Assembly: GCF_043557345.1 (NCBI RefSeq)
Contig: NZ_JBIFFV010000002.1
Location: 1-64,000 of the forward strand
Reading direction: 5' to 3'
Length of the DNA: 64,000 nucleotides
From: Sulfitobacter sp043557345
GTDB lineage: Bacteria > Pseudomonadota > Alphaproteobacteria > Rhodobacterales > Rhodobacteraceae
In this document: piece after piece, positions 1 through 13,367 of the stretch
Layout of the letters: every line of letters begins with the position of its first letter
Position numbering within the stretch: position 1 is the first letter of the stretch
Made by a program: the position numbers and the translations under genes
The notes under the pieces: model-generated
Seen by the model: the letters and a program-made list of their open reading frames with translations, nothing else
The model's database searches: none
What the model was told of the DNA's origin: nothing

Positions 1-146
1 ACAGATCAAAAGCATACACATACAATCAGTCGTACTGACTTGGACAGGATCGCGCTCCAGCGAAGACGGAGCGGGAAGGGACATCCTTCGGATACCCCGC
101 CTCCCGCCGCCGCTCTCCGCAGCAGCGCGCCTCTAGGAATTTATTC
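1..146 (+). other. 23S-5S region of an rRNA operon
   Basis: No protein gene is visible in this stretch, which leads directly into the 5S gene. By position it should be the 23S 3' edge plus the 23S-5S spacer, but I cannot place the 23S end from sequence alone. The last bases (131-146) pair with sequence just after the 5S gene and so belong to a processing stem. A GGGAAGGG octamer lies at 73-80. Confidence 0.5.
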
Positions 147-264
147 GGTTTGGTGATCATAGCGCGAGCAAAACACCTGGTCCCATCCCGAACCCAGCCG
201 TTAAGTGCCGTAGCGCCGATGGTACTGCGTCTTAAGACGTGGGAGAGTAGGTCATCGCCAAACC
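147..264 (+). rRNA. rrf: 5S ribosomal RNA
   Basis: The 118-nt segment has the 5S core: a 5' strand GGTTTGGTGAT that pairs with ATCGCCAAACC at the 3' end, the loop-A/helix-III sequence TCCCATCCCGAACC, and the 3' block GATGGTACTGC followed by GTGGGAGAGTAGGTC. The sequence is of alphaproteobacterial type. It is the last gene of an rRNA operon whose 16S and 23S genes lie left of the window. No tRNA gene follows it, although many related operons have tRNA-fMet here. Ends are placed by the terminal helix and may be off by one or two bases. Confidence 0.95.
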
Positions 265-313
265 TAATAAGTTCCTAGAGAAAATCAGTATCTCTCACGA
301 TGATCAGGATAAC

Positions 314-346
314 AAAACCGCCGCAGCTCATAGCTGCGGCGGTTTT
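314..346 (+). terminator. Intrinsic terminator of the rRNA operon
   Basis: A perfect 15-bp stem (314-328 with 332-346) with a 3-nt loop. Its outer arms are AAAA and TTTT and its core is CCGCCGCAGCT. It lies 50 nt after the 5S gene and before the next promoterless-looking 100 bp, so it should end rRNA transcription. Confidence 0.93.
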
Positions 347-447
347 GTGTTGAGGGGGGGGTGTGCCCAATAACTGTCTACTTTCCGCCCTGCGCTTAGC
401 GCAATGGAGCGGTAACTCTGCCGCAACTGCGTAGAGAGATTTATAGG

Positions 448-1065
448 ATGCCCCCCATTGATAACGTTGTCCCTGCTTCCCCCAAGCTGGATCCCGCCGC
501 AATGTCAGCGATTAAGAACGTCATGGCGGATGCGGAGAGTGCTACCGACCCCCGCGCCGGTTCGGGGGCAGAGAAGCCTTCGGTGGCTCCTCGGCGGTTG
601 GGACGCGTGGCTTTTCCGGACTTGCCCGCGGCGGAAGCCGTAGAAGTCGAAGCCCGCAAACCACGCCGGCGTAAGCTTCGGCCGAAACGTCCGCCGGCGC
701 GGCCGGCGATCCTCAGCCTTCTGGCTCTCGCCGTGGTGTTACGGCCCGGGTTGGTTTTCGGGGTGCTATTCGTCACGGTGTTTATCGTGTTGGGGGTCTT
801 CCTCGCCCTTGGGTACGATGGGTTCTGGCAGCGGGCGATGGCGCTAGGGCGCTGGTATGCCGGACGGCGGCCTGAGCGTGCGGCAATGCTTCATGCGCGG
901 TTGGATGCCCTTGCGATGAAATGGGACGCCGTGCTCGACCGATTCCCCGAAGGCACCGTCGATGGGTTGTATCTTCCCGATTTTGGCGAGATGGCAGCGG
1001 CTGAGGCGCGGCACGACGCGGCGCTTGATCGCCGGTTCGATCGTCTGCGTGACCCGGAAGCCTGA
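448..1065 (+). CDS. Conserved hypothetical membrane-anchored protein
   Basis: A 205-residue protein I do not recognise as a named family. The N-terminal ~85 residues are Pro/Ala/Arg-rich and look disordered. Residues 73-85 are strongly basic (RRRKLRPKRPPAR), followed by one clear hydrophobic segment at about 88-122, long enough for one or two membrane passes. A charged helical C-terminus follows. Basic residues before the membrane segment suggest an N-in orientation. It sits alone between the rRNA terminator and secE and ends about 75 bp before secE. Codon use matches the ribosomal genes around it, so it is probably a real native gene. Function unknown. Confidence 0.75.
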   Translation: MPPIDNVVPASPKLDPAAMSAIKNVMADAESATDPRAGSGAEKPSVAPRRLGRVAFPDLPAAEAVEVEARKPRRRKLRPKRPPARPAILSLLALAVVLRPGLVFGVLFVTVFIVLGVFLALGYDGFWQRAMALGRWYAGRRPERAAMLHARLDALAMKWDAVLDRFPEGTVDGLYLPDFGEMAAAEARHDAALDRRFDRLRDPEA

Positions 1066-1141
1066 CGCGCGCGCGAAGACGTCTTGAAACTAGGGGGCGG
1101 ACCCGTTACATCCGCCCAATCGGGCAACAGGGAAAGATGTC

Positions 1142-1339
1142 ATGGCCACCACCAATCCGCTTCAGTTCATCCAGCAGGTTCGCACCGAAGTCGCAAAGGT
1201 TGTTTGGCCGACAAAGCGCGAAGTGATGCTGACCACGGTGATGGTCTTTATCCTTGCCGCGCTGACAGCTGTTTTCTTTGCGATTGTCGACATCCTGATC
1301 CGCGGCGGCTTGCAGCAGATTCTCGGAATGTTCGGCTAA
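1142..1339 (+). CDS. secE: Preprotein translocase subunit SecE
   Basis: A 65-residue single-span SecE of the short, alphaproteobacterial type. Residues 1-28 form the amphipathic surface helix, ending in the family motif VVWPTKREV (20-28). Residues about 30-53 form the one membrane helix. SecE stabilises SecY (gene at 35.9 kb) in the inner-membrane translocon. AGGGA lies 8 nt before the ATG. A short hairpin (1095-1117, GGGCGGA arms) lies in its leader. secE-nusG is the usual pair heading the rplKAJL-rpoBC cluster. Confidence 0.97.
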   Translation: MATTNPLQFIQQVRTEVAKVVWPTKREVMLTTVMVFILAALTAVFFAIVDILIRGGLQQILGMFG

Positions 1340-1546
1340 GCACCGCCCGCATGGGTGATTTTATCTTTACACCCTTGAAACCTGCGTCTGCGCGGGCTAT
1401 TGCGCAGACCTGACCTGAAAGGGGCGTGCGGCGATTCGAGTTGCGCGCCGATTTTTTGTTCAGATGTTGCGGGGCTTGGCCCCCGTGTTGATTGACGAAT
1501 TTCATGCCGGGGCAGCCCGCATGGCAAGACAGGGACCAGAGTTCAG

Positions 1547-2080
1547 ATGGCAAAACGGTGGTATTCGGTCAGTGTCCTGTCGAACTTCGAAAAGAAGATC
1601 GCCGAGCAGATCCGCGCGTCCGTGGCCGAGCAGGAACTTGAAGACCAGATCGATGAGGTGCTGGTACCCACCGAAGAGGTGATCGAGGTCCGGCGCGGTA
1701 AGAAGGTGACGACCGAGCGTCGCTTCATGCCCGGCTATGTGTTGGTGCATATGGAGATGTCCGACGCGGGCTACCACCTGATCAACTCGATCAACCGCGT
1801 CACCGGCTTCCTTGGCCCGCAAGGGCGCCCGATGCCGATGCGCGATGCCGAGGTTCAGGCGATCCTGGGTCGCGTGCAGGAAGGCGAAGAAGCGCCGCGC
1901 ACGCTGATCCACTTCGAGGTCGGTGAGAAAGTAAAAGTCGCCGATGGTCCGTTCGAGGATTTCGACGGCATGATCGAAGAGGTCGACGACGAGAACCAGC
2001 GTCTAAAGGTTTCGGTCTCGATCTTTGGCCGGGAGACACCGGTCGAATTGGAATTCACTCAGGTCAACAAGCAGGTCTGA
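1547..2080 (+). CDS. nusG: Transcription termination/antitermination protein NusG
   Basis: A 177-residue NusG. The NGN domain (about 5-105) carries RWYSVSVLSNFEKK at its start and RFMPGYVLVHM at 59-69. The KOW domain spans about 125-155 (VGEKVKVADGPFEDFDG). It binds the RNA polymerase clamp, reduces pausing, and its KOW domain contacts Rho or ribosomal protein S10. It follows secE after a 207-bp gap that holds an 8-bp perfect hairpin (1386-1409, arms GTCTGCGC/GCGCAGAC) but no gene. That gap is longer than in many relatives and could contain a separate promoter. Confidence 0.97.
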   Translation: MAKRWYSVSVLSNFEKKIAEQIRASVAEQELEDQIDEVLVPTEEVIEVRRGKKVTTERRFMPGYVLVHMEMSDAGYHLINSINRVTGFLGPQGRPMPMRDAEVQAILGRVQEGEEAPRTLIHFEVGEKVKVADGPFEDFDGMIEEVDDENQRLKVSVSIFGRETPVELEFTQVNKQV

Positions 2081-2224
2081 GTGTGCGGCGGGGTCGCCCC
2101 CGTCATCCCGGCACCTGAGGGCGCCGGTCATTGTGGGAGGGAAGGGCGCCGCGGCGCCTCGGCCCGGACCACGCAACGAAGAACCCGCGGGGCGCGCCCC
2201 AAGGGTGTTGAAAGGAGAAGGCCA

Positions 2225-2650
2225 ATGGCCAAGAAACTCGTCGGTACGATGAAGTTGCAAGTTAAAGCGGGTCAAGCAAACCCGTCCCCGCCCGTGGGTC
2301 CCGCCCTCGGTCAGCGCGGCATCAACATCATGGAATTCTGCAAGGCGTTCAACGCCAAGACCGCAGACATGGAGCCGGGCGCACCGTGCCCCACCGTGAT
2401 CAGCTACTATCAGGACAAGTCCTTCACCATGGACATCAAGACGCCCCCGGCGTCCTACTACCTGAAGAAAGCTGCCAAGGTGAACTCCGGCGCGAAAACG
2501 CCGAGCCGTGAGACTGTCGGCACCGTGACCACCAAGCAGCTGCGTGAGATCGCAGAAGCAAAAGCCGCCGACCTGTCCGCGAACGACGTGGAAGCGGCGA
2601 TGAAAATCATCCTGGGCTCCGCGAAGTCCATGGGCATCGAGGTGAAGTAA
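2225..2650 (+). CDS. rplK: 50S ribosomal protein L11
   Basis: A 141-residue L11, the usual length. The Pro-rich N-terminal motif PPVGPALGQRG and the C-terminal RNA-binding domain ending in AKSMGIEVK are both intact. The start was chosen at MAKKLVGT because AAGGAGA stands 8 nt upstream. A longer in-frame extension begins in the GC-rich 144-bp nusG-rplK gap and has no family similarity. L11 binds the GTPase-associated centre of 23S rRNA. Two bases separate it from rplA. Confidence 0.97.
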   Translation: MAKKLVGTMKLQVKAGQANPSPPVGPALGQRGINIMEFCKAFNAKTADMEPGAPCPTVISYYQDKSFTMDIKTPPASYYLKKAAKVNSGAKTPSRETVGTVTTKQLREIAEAKAADLSANDVEAAMKIILGSAKSMGIEVK

Positions 2651-2651
2651 G

Positions 2652-3350
2652 ATGGCTAAAATTGGAAAACGCACCCGCGCCGCCCGTGAAGCTTTTGCTG
2701 GCAAAGAAGAGATCACCGTTGAAGAAGCGGTAAGCCTCATCAAATCGAACGCCACCGCGAAGTTCGACGAAACCATCGAGATCGCGATGAACCTCGGTGT
2801 TGACCCGCGCCACGCTGACCAGATGGTCCGCGGTGTTGTCGGCCTGCCCAACGGCACCGGCAAAACCATGCGCGTTGCTGTCTTCGCCCGTGGCGCGAAA
2901 GCTGAAGAAGCCGAAAAGGCGGGCGCAGATATCGTTGGCGCAGAAGACCTGATGGAAACCGTGCAGTCCGGCAAGATCGACTTCGATCGTTGCATCGCGA
3001 CACCCGACATGATGCCGATCGTTGGCCGTCTGGGTAAAGTGCTCGGCCCGCGCAACCTGATGCCGAACCCCAAGGTCGGCACCGTGACCATGGACGTCGC
3101 CGACGCCGTGAAAGCGGCCAAGGGTGGCGAAGTGCAGTTCAAAGCGGAAAAGGGCGGTGTCGTCCACGCAGGCGTTGGCAAACTGTCCTTCGACGAAGCC
3201 AAGCTGGTTGAGAACATCCGTGCCTTCGTCGGCGCCGTGTCCAAAGCCAAGCCGGCCGGTGCCAAGGGCACCTACATGAAAAAGATCAACCTGAGCTCCA
3301 CAATGGGCCCGGGCGTGTCGGTCGCTGTCGAGAACGCGACTGCCGAGTGA
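2652..3350 (+). CDS. rplA: 50S ribosomal protein L1
   Basis: A 232-residue L1 with the conserved loop GTVTMDVADAVKAAKGGEVQF and the C-terminal motif YMKKINLSSTMGPGV. It forms the L1 stalk on 23S rRNA and is the classic translational repressor of the rplKA mRNA in other bacteria; that role is assumed here. It lies 2 bp after rplK and is followed by the 272-bp rplJ leader. Confidence 0.97.
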   Translation: MAKIGKRTRAAREAFAGKEEITVEEAVSLIKSNATAKFDETIEIAMNLGVDPRHADQMVRGVVGLPNGTGKTMRVAVFARGAKAEEAEKAGADIVGAEDLMETVQSGKIDFDRCIATPDMMPIVGRLGKVLGPRNLMPNPKVGTVTMDVADAVKAAKGGEVQFKAEKGGVVHAGVGKLSFDEAKLVENIRAFVGAVSKAKPAGAKGTYMKKINLSSTMGPGVSVAVENATAE

Positions 3351-3622
3351 TCCCGTCGGGTGGGGGCCAGCCTCCCACCTTACGACCCGAGATTTGGCGG
3401 CTTCGGTCGCCAGATACGCAAGGACCAGAAGATCGGTTCTCGCGTCTGTCCGAGACGGAGGGTTTGGGCCACGGCCTGAATAATTCCTTCCTGAGATGGG
3501 AAACCGGAAATTCCTGCCTTCGGGCGGTTTTGGCCGGGACCCTGACATTGGACCCGAATGGGATGCAGAAGACCGCATCCTGAACTGAGCCGGGGGGCAA
3601 CCCCCAAATTTGGAGTGAAACT
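3351..3622 (+). promoter_or_regulatory. Leader region of the rplJL mRNA (probable L10 leader)
   Basis: 272 bp without a credible gene between rplA and rplJ. In well-studied bacteria this position holds a structured leader bound by the L10-L12 complex, which represses rplJL. Short complementary arms are visible, for example CCGGGACC near 3534 with GGACCCGA near 3550, and GATGCAG with CTGCATC-like bases around 3560-3580. I could not fold it, so the assignment rests mainly on position and length. Confidence 0.5.
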
Positions 3623-4138
3623 GTGGATAGAGCACAAAAAGAACAGTTGGTCGACGAACTCGGCCAAATCTTTGAAAGCTCTGGCGTCGTTGTGGTTAGC
3701 CACTACGTCGGTTTGACAGTTGCCGAAATGCAGGACCTTCGGGCGCGCGCACGCGCAGCCGGTGGGGCCGTGCGTGTTGCCAAAAACAGGCTCGCCAAGA
3801 TCGCCCTTGAGGGCAAGCCATGCGCAAGCATTGCTGACCTTCTGACGGGTATGACCGTTCTGACCTATTCTGAGGATCCTGTGGCCGCGGCCAAGGTTGC
3901 TCAGGACTTCGCCAAGGAAAACCCCAAGCTGGTGATCCTCGGTGGTGCAATGGGTGAGAACGCGTTGGACGCCGCCGGTGTCGAAGCCGTGTCGAAAATG
4001 CCTTCGCGCGAGGAGCTTATCTCCTCCATCGCGGGCATGCTTGGCGCACCTGCTTCGAACATCGCCGGGGCCATTGGCGCACCTGCAAGCAACATCGCAT
4101 CCATCTTGTCCACCATCGAGGACAAGGCGGCTGCGTAA
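3623..4138 (+). CDS. rplJ: 50S ribosomal protein L10
   Basis: A 171-residue L10 that anchors L7/L12 dimers to the ribosome. It starts at GTG (MDRAQKEQLVDEL), with GGAG 7 nt upstream; no in-frame ATG fits. The N-terminal rRNA-binding domain includes VVVSHYVGLTVAEM, and the C-terminus is an Ala-rich helix that holds L7/L12. Near its end two similar runs containing GAPASNIAGAIGAPASNIAS repeat the unit GAPASNIA. The GTG start fits a gene under translational control. Confidence 0.96.
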   Translation: MDRAQKEQLVDELGQIFESSGVVVVSHYVGLTVAEMQDLRARARAAGGAVRVAKNRLAKIALEGKPCASIADLLTGMTVLTYSEDPVAAAKVAQDFAKENPKLVILGGAMGENALDAAGVEAVSKMPSREELISSIAGMLGAPASNIAGAIGAPASNIASILSTIEDKAAA

Positions 4139-4212
4139 GGCAAATCGTCAAACTGGCGCACGGGTTGAACACGCGCGTTGGAACACACATATCGTAACGG
4201 AAAGAGCTAAAC

Positions 4213-4584
4213 ATGGCTGATCTGAAAAAACTGGCAGAAGACATCGTTGGTCTGACCCTGCTTGAAGCACAAGAACTGAAAACCATCCTGAAAGACGAGT
4301 ACGGCATCGAGCCCGCCGCTGGCGGCGCAGTGATGATGGCCGGCCCTGCTGAAGGTGGCGCTGCCGAAGAAGAAAAGACTGAATTCGACGTCGTTCTGAA
4401 GAACGCCGGCGCATCCAAGATCAACGTGATCAAGGAAGTCCGCGGCATCACAGGCCTGGGCCTGAAAGAAGCCAAAGACCTGGTCGAGTCCGGTGGCAAG
4501 ATCAAAGAAGGCGTCGACAAAGCCGAAGCCGAAGACATCAAAGGCAAGCTGGAAGCAGCTGGCGCCGAAGTCGAGCTGGCCTAA
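4213..4584 (+). CDS. rplL: 50S ribosomal protein L7/L12
   Basis: A 123-residue L7/L12 with an N-terminal dimerisation domain, an Ala/Gly hinge around residues 35-52 and the C-terminal factor-binding domain (EKTEFDVVLKNAG to the end, ELA). It recruits EF-G and EF-Tu, both encoded in this window. It follows rplJ by 74 bp with GGAAAGAG before the ATG. Confidence 0.97.
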   Translation: MADLKKLAEDIVGLTLLEAQELKTILKDEYGIEPAAGGAVMMAGPAEGGAAEEEKTEFDVVLKNAGASKINVIKEVRGITGLGLKEAKDLVESGGKIKEGVDKAEAEDIKGKLEAAGAEVELA

Positions 4585-4623
4585 GCCAGAGGTGCGTGTT
4601 CTCACGCACCACGCATGAACAAG

Positions 4624-4651
4624 GGCTGGACGGGAATTTTCCTGTCCAGCC
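4624..4651 (+). terminator. Attenuator hairpin between rplL and rpoB
   Basis: An 11-bp stem with one G-U pair (4624-4634 with 4641-4651) and an AATTTT loop, followed by a broken T tract (TGACCTGTTTT). In other bacteria a partial terminator and RNase III site sit here and set RNA polymerase output below L7/L12 output. This hairpin is a good candidate for the same role. The remaining 178 bp to rpoB holds no gene. Confidence 0.6.
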
Positions 4652-4829
4652 TGACCTGTTTTGACGAATGTTCCCCAGAGCGGAGCATTTCTCTGGAGAG
4701 GTCCAAGGTCGGAAGGGGTGCAGTGGGACGCATTCCAAGAATTGACCCGGATTTTCCGCTCTTATGGGCGCGCACCACGGCCCCGGTGGTTGATGCGCTC
4801 GGCGAGAGACACGAAAGGTGACACGACAC

Positions 4830-8966
<4,137 letters not shown>

Positions 8967-8975
8967 GGCATAGAC

Positions 8976-9021
8976 GGAATTTTTCAAAAATTCCGGGCCG
9001 TTTTCTTTCAAAGAAAACGGC
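8976..9021 (+). repeat. Tandem double hairpin between rpoB and rpoC
   Basis: Two adjoining perfect inverted repeats fill the short rpoB-rpoC gap: GGAATTTTT/AAAAATTCC (8976-8994), then GCCGTTTTCTTT/AAAGAAAACGGC (8997-9021) with a 1-nt centre. A structurally matching pair lies after rpoA at 40117-40165, including the TTTCTT/AAGAAA core and GGCAC after the second hairpin. It could be an RNA processing or stabilising element, or a small dispersed repeat. Confidence 0.7.
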
Positions 9022-9060
9022 ACCCCTCGCTCCCAACGCACCCCTTTCAAGGATTTGAAA

Positions 9061-12000
9061 ATGAACCAGGAACTGACAAACAACCCGTTCAACCCGCTGA
9101 CGCCGCAAAAAGCGTTTGACGAAATCAAGGTCTCTCTGGCCTCGCCCGAGCGGATTCTGAGCTGGTCCTTCGGTGAGATCAAGAAGCCGGAAACCATCAA
9201 CTACCGCACCTTCAAGCCCGAGCGTGACGGCCTGTTCTGCGCGCGTATCTTTGGCCCGATCAAGGACTACGAATGTCTTTGCGGCAAGTACAAGCGGATG
9301 AAGTATCGCGGCGTCGTCTGCGAGAAATGTGGCGTCGAAGTTACGCTGCAAAAGGTCCGCCGTGAGCGCATGGGCCACATCGAACTGGCCTCGCCGGTGG
9401 CGCATATCTGGTTCCTCAAGTCGCTGCCCTCGCGCATCGGCCTGATGCTGGACATGACCCTGCGTGATCTGGAGCGCGTGCTCTACTTCGAAAACTACGT
9501 GGTGATCGAGCCGGGCCTCACCGATCTTCAATACGGTCAGATGATGACCGAAGAAGAATACATGGACGCGCAAGACGCCTATGGCATGGACGCCTTCACC
9601 GCCAATATCGGCGCCGAGGCGATCCGCGAGATGCTGGCCGCAATCGATCTTGAAGCTGAAGCCGAAAACCTGCGCGCCGATCTGAAAGAGGCGACAGGCG
9701 AGCTGAAGCCCAAGAAGATCATCAAGCGTCTGAAAGTGGTCGAGAGCTTCCTCGAGTCCGGCAACCGTCCGGAGTGGATGGTCATGACCGTGATCCCGGT
9801 CATCCCGCCAGAACTGCGCCCGCTGGTGCCGCTCGATGGTGGCCGGTTTGCGACTTCGGACCTCAACGACCTCTATCGCCGCGTGATCAACCGGAACAAC
9901 CGCCTCAAGCGCCTGATCGAGCTGCGCGCACCGGACATCATCGTGCGCAACGAAAAGCGGATGCTGCAGGAGTCCGTCGACGCGCTCTTCGACAACGGCC
10001 GCCGTGGCCGCGTCATCACCGGTGCCAACAAGCGCCCGCTGAAGTCGCTGTCGGACATGCTGAAAGGCAAGCAGGGCCGCTTCCGTCAGAACCTTTTGGG
10101 TAAGCGCGTCGACTTCTCGGGCCGTTCGGTCATCGTGACCGGCCCGGAACTGAAGCTGCACCAATGTGGTCTGCCCAAGAAGATGGCGCTCGAACTGTTC
10201 AAGCCGTTCATCTACTCGCGTCTGGAGGCCAAAGGTCTGTCCTCTACCGTGAAGCAGGCCAAGAAGCTGGTCGAGAAGGAGCGCCCCGAGGTTTGGGACA
10301 TTCTTGATGAGGTGATCCGCGAGCATCCAGTGATGCTGAACCGCGCGCCCACGCTGCACCGTCTCGGCATTCAGGCCTTCGAGCCCGTGCTGATCGAAGG
10401 CAAGGCGATCCAGCTGCACCCGCTGGTCTGCTCGGCCTTTAACGCCGACTTCGACGGTGACCAGATGGCCGTTCACGTCCCGCTCTCGCTGGAAGCCCAG
10501 TTGGAAGCGCGTGTTCTGATGATGTCCACGAACAACGTGTTGTCGCCCGCCAACGGTGCGCCGATCATCGTGCCGTCGCAGGACATGATTCTCGGCCTCT
10601 ACTACACCACGCTGGAGCGTGAGGGCATGAAGGGCGAAGGCATGGTCTTCGGCTCCGTCGACGAGGTGCAGCATGCCCTCGACGCCGGTGCGGTGCATCT
10701 GCACTCCAGGATCAAGGCCCGCATCAAGCAGATCGACGCCGAAGGCAACGAAGTGATGATGCGCTTTGACACGACCCCCGGTCGTATCCGTCTTGGTGCG
10801 CTTCTGCCGCTGAACGCCAAAGCGCCGTTCGATCTGGTCAACCGTCTGTTGCGCAAGAAAGAAGTGCAGCAGGTCATCGACACCGTCTACCGTTACTGCG
10901 GTCAGAAAGAATCGGTTATCTTCTGTGACCAGATCATGACCATGGGTTTCCGGGAAGCTTTCAAAGCGGGCATCTCCTTCGGCAAAGACGACATGCTGAT
11001 CCCCGACACCAAATGGCCGCTGGTCGAAGAGACCCGCGAGCAGGTGAAGGACTTTGAACAGCAGTATATGGACGGCCTGATCACTCAGGGCGAAAAGTAC
11101 AACAAAGTCGTCGATGCATGGTCGAAGTGTAACGACAAGGTGACCGAGGCGATGATGGGCTCCATCTCTGCCGTGACCCATCACGAGGACGGTTCCGAGA
11201 AAGAGCCGAACTCGGTTTACATGATGGCCCACTCCGGTGCCCGGGGCTCGGTCACGCAGATGAAACAGCTGGGCGGGATGCGCGGCCTGATGGCGAAGCC
11301 GAACGGCGACATCATCGAGACGCCGATCATCTCGAACTTTAAAGAAGGTCTGACCGTTCTCGAGTACTTCAACTCGACCCACGGTGCGCGGAAAGGTCTG
11401 TCGGATACCGCTCTGAAAACGGCGAACTCCGGTTACCTGACACGCCGCCTGGTGGACGTGGCGCAGGACTGCATCGTGCGTGAGCATGACTGCGGCACCG
11501 AAACCGCGATCACCGCCGAAGCGGCTGTTAACGACGGTGAAGTTGTCTCTTCGCTGGCCGAGCGTCTGCTGGGCCGTGTTGCGGCGGATGACATTCTAGT
11601 GCCCGGCACCGAGGATGTTCTGGTGCCCGCAGGCACGCTGATCGACGAGCGCATGTCGGATGCCATCGACGAGGCGGGCGTGCAGTCCGCACGGATCCGC
11701 AGCCCGCTGACCTGTGATGCCGAAGAGGGTGTCTGCGCCATGTGCTATGGCCGTGACCTCGCACGCGGCACGCTGGTCAACCAAGGTGAGGCTGTCGGCA
11801 TCATCGCGGCCCAGTCGATTGGTGAACCCGGTACACAGCTGACGATGCGGACCTTCCACATCGGCGGTGTTGCGCAGGGTGGTCAGCAGTCCTTCCTCGA
11901 GGCCAGCCAGTCCGGCAAGGTCACTTTCGAGAACGCGCAGACGCTTGAGAACAGCGCCGGTGAAGTGCTTGTCATGGGCCGGAACATGAAGCTGTTGATC

Positions 12001-13311
12001 GTCGATGAGAATGGCGAGGAGCGGGCCAGCCACAAGATCGGCTATGGCACCAAGCTGCACGTCAAAGAAGGCGACGACGTGGCGCGCGGTGACAAGCTGT
12101 TCGAATGGGATCCCTACACTCTGCCGATCATCGCCGAGAAGCCCGGTACGACCAAATACGTCGACCTGGTCTCGGGCATCGCGGTCAAGGAAGACACCGA
12201 CGAAGCCACCGGCATGACCCAGAAGATCGTGATCGACTGGCGCGCGGCCCCCAAGGGCAACGAGCTCAAGCCCGAGATCATCTTGGTGGGTGAAGATGGC
12301 GAACCGGTCCGCAACGATGCGGGCAACCCGGTGACCTATCCGATGTCGGTCGATGCGGTTCTCTCTGTGGAAGACCACACGCAGGTTCAGGCCGGTGACA
12401 TCATTGCGCGTATCCCGCGCGAAGGTGCCAAGACCAAGGACATTACCGGTGGTCTGCCGCGTGTGGCCGAACTCTTTGAGGCGCGCCGCCCCAAGGATCA
12501 CGCCATCATCGCGGAAATCAACGGCTACGTCCGCTTCGGCAAGGACTACAAGAACAAGCGTCGCATCGCGATCGAAAGCGCGGATGATCCGGACGTGAAG
12601 GTTGAATACATGGTGCCCAAGGGGAAACACATCCCCGTGGCCGAAGGCGACTTGGTGCAGAAGGGCGACTACATCATGGACGGCAACCCCGCGCCGCACG
12701 ACATCCTTGCGATCATGGGCGTCGAGGCTCTGGCCGAGTATATGATTGACGAGGTGCAAGACGTTTACCGCCTGCAAGGTGTGAAGATTAACGACAAACA
12801 CATCGAAGTCATCGTTCGTCAGATGCTGCAAAAGTGGGAAATCCAAGAAAGCGGCGACACCACGCTGTTGAAGGGTGAACACGTCGACAAGCAGGAATTC
12901 GACACCGCCAACGAGAAGGCGTTGAAGAAGGGTGGCCGTCCTGCCAAGGGCGAACCGATCCTGCTGGGCATCACCAAGGCGTCGCTGCAAACCCGCAGCT
13001 TCATCTCGGCGGCCTCGTTCCAGGAAACCACGCGCGTGCTGACCGAAGCCTCGGTTCAGGGCAAGCGGGACAAGCTGGTCGGTCTGAAAGAGAACGTCAT
13101 CGTGGGCCGTCTGATCCCCGCCGGGACCGGTGGCGCGACGCAGGCGATGCGCAAAGTGGCGACAGACCGCGACAATGTCGTGATCGAAGCGCGCCGCGAA
13201 GAGGCCGAAGCCGCCGCCCGTCTGGCCGCGCCGGAAGCCTCTGTAGATGACGACATCGTCGGTGGCGATGTGTTCAATACGCCGGTCGGTGACGACGAGA
13301 GCCGCGATTGA
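9061..13311 (+). CDS. rpoC: DNA-directed RNA polymerase beta' subunit
   Basis: A 1416-residue beta' subunit. The N-terminal zinc site uses C72, C74, C87 and C90. The active-site loop NADFDGD (461-467) supplies Mg-binding D463, D465 and D467. A second Cys cluster (CDAEEGVCAMC) lies near residue 890. AAGGA stands 7 nt before the ATG. The C-terminus ends in an acidic tail. It is the last gene of the operon and is followed directly by a strong terminator. Confidence 0.98.
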   Translation: MNQELTNNPFNPLTPQKAFDEIKVSLASPERILSWSFGEIKKPETINYRTFKPERDGLFCARIFGPIKDYECLCGKYKRMKYRGVVCEKCGVEVTLQKVRRERMGHIELASPVAHIWFLKSLPSRIGLMLDMTLRDLERVLYFENYVVIEPGLTDLQYGQMMTEEEYMDAQDAYGMDAFTANIGAEAIREMLAAIDLEAEAENLRADLKEATGELKPKKIIKRLKVVESFLESGNRPEWMVMTVIPVIPPELRPLVPLDGGRFATSDLNDLYRRVINRNNRLKRLIELRAPDIIVRNEKRMLQESVDALFDNGRRGRVITGANKRPLKSLSDMLKGKQGRFRQNLLGKRVDFSGRSVIVTGPELKLHQCGLPKKMALELFKPFIYSRLEAKGLSSTVKQAKKLVEKERPEVWDILDEVIREHPVMLNRAPTLHRLGIQAFEPVLIEGKAIQLHPLVCSAFNADFDGDQMAVHVPLSLEAQLEARVLMMSTNNVLSPANGAPIIVPSQDMILGLYYTTLEREGMKGEGMVFGSVDEVQHALDAGAVHLHSRIKARIKQIDAEGNEVMMRFDTTPGRIRLGALLPLNAKAPFDLVNRLLRKKEVQQVIDTVYRYCGQKESVIFCDQIMTMGFREAFKAGISFGKDDMLIPDTKWPLVEETREQVKDFEQQYMDGLITQGEKYNKVVDAWSKCNDKVTEAMMGSISAVTHHEDGSEKEPNSVYMMAHSGARGSVTQMKQLGGMRGLMAKPNGDIIETPIISNFKEGLTVLEYFNSTHGARKGLSDTALKTANSGYLTRRLVDVAQDCIVREHDCGTETAITAEAAVNDGEVVSSLAERLLGRVAADDILVPGTEDVLVPAGTLIDERMSDAIDEAGVQSARIRSPLTCDAEEGVCAMCYGRDLARGTLVNQGEAVGIIAAQSIGEPGTQLTMRTFHIGGVAQGGQQSFLEASQSGKVTFENAQTLENSAGEVLVMGRNMKLLIVDENGEERASHKIGYGTKLHVKEGDDVARGDKLFEWDPYTLPIIAEKPGTTKYVDLVSGIAVKEDTDEATGMTQKIVIDWRAAPKGNELKPEIILVGEDGEPVRNDAGNPVTYPMSVDAVLSVEDHTQVQAGDIIARIPREGAKTKDITGGLPRVAELFEARRPKDHAIIAEINGYVRFGKDYKNKRRIAIESADDPDVKVEYMVPKGKHIPVAEGDLVQKGDYIMDGNPAPHDILAIMGVEALAEYMIDEVQDVYRLQGVKINDKHIEVIVRQMLQKWEIQESGDTTLLKGEHVDKQEFDTANEKALKKGGRPAKGEPILLGITKASLQTRSFISAASFQETTRVLTEASVQGKRDKLVGLKENVIVGRLIPAGTGGATQAMRKVATDRDNVVIEARREEAEAAARLAAPEASVDDDIVGGDVFNTPVGDDESRD

Positions 13312-13334
13312 TCGCAGCGCATCCGTGAAAAACG

Positions 13335-13367
13335 AAAACCCCCGCAGTGACGCTGCGGGGGTTTTTA
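13335..13367 (+). terminator. Intrinsic terminator after rpoC
   Basis: A 13-bp perfect stem AAAACCCCCGCAG/CTGCGGGGGTTTT (13335-13347 with 13353-13365), loop TGACG, followed by further T residues. It closes the secE-to-rpoC cluster. Confidence 0.93.

Noticed and set aside
1066..1141. tRNA-Trp or second tuf gene expected near secE
   Set aside because: The region between the small membrane protein and secE is only 76 bp and shows a hairpin but no tRNA cloverleaf.
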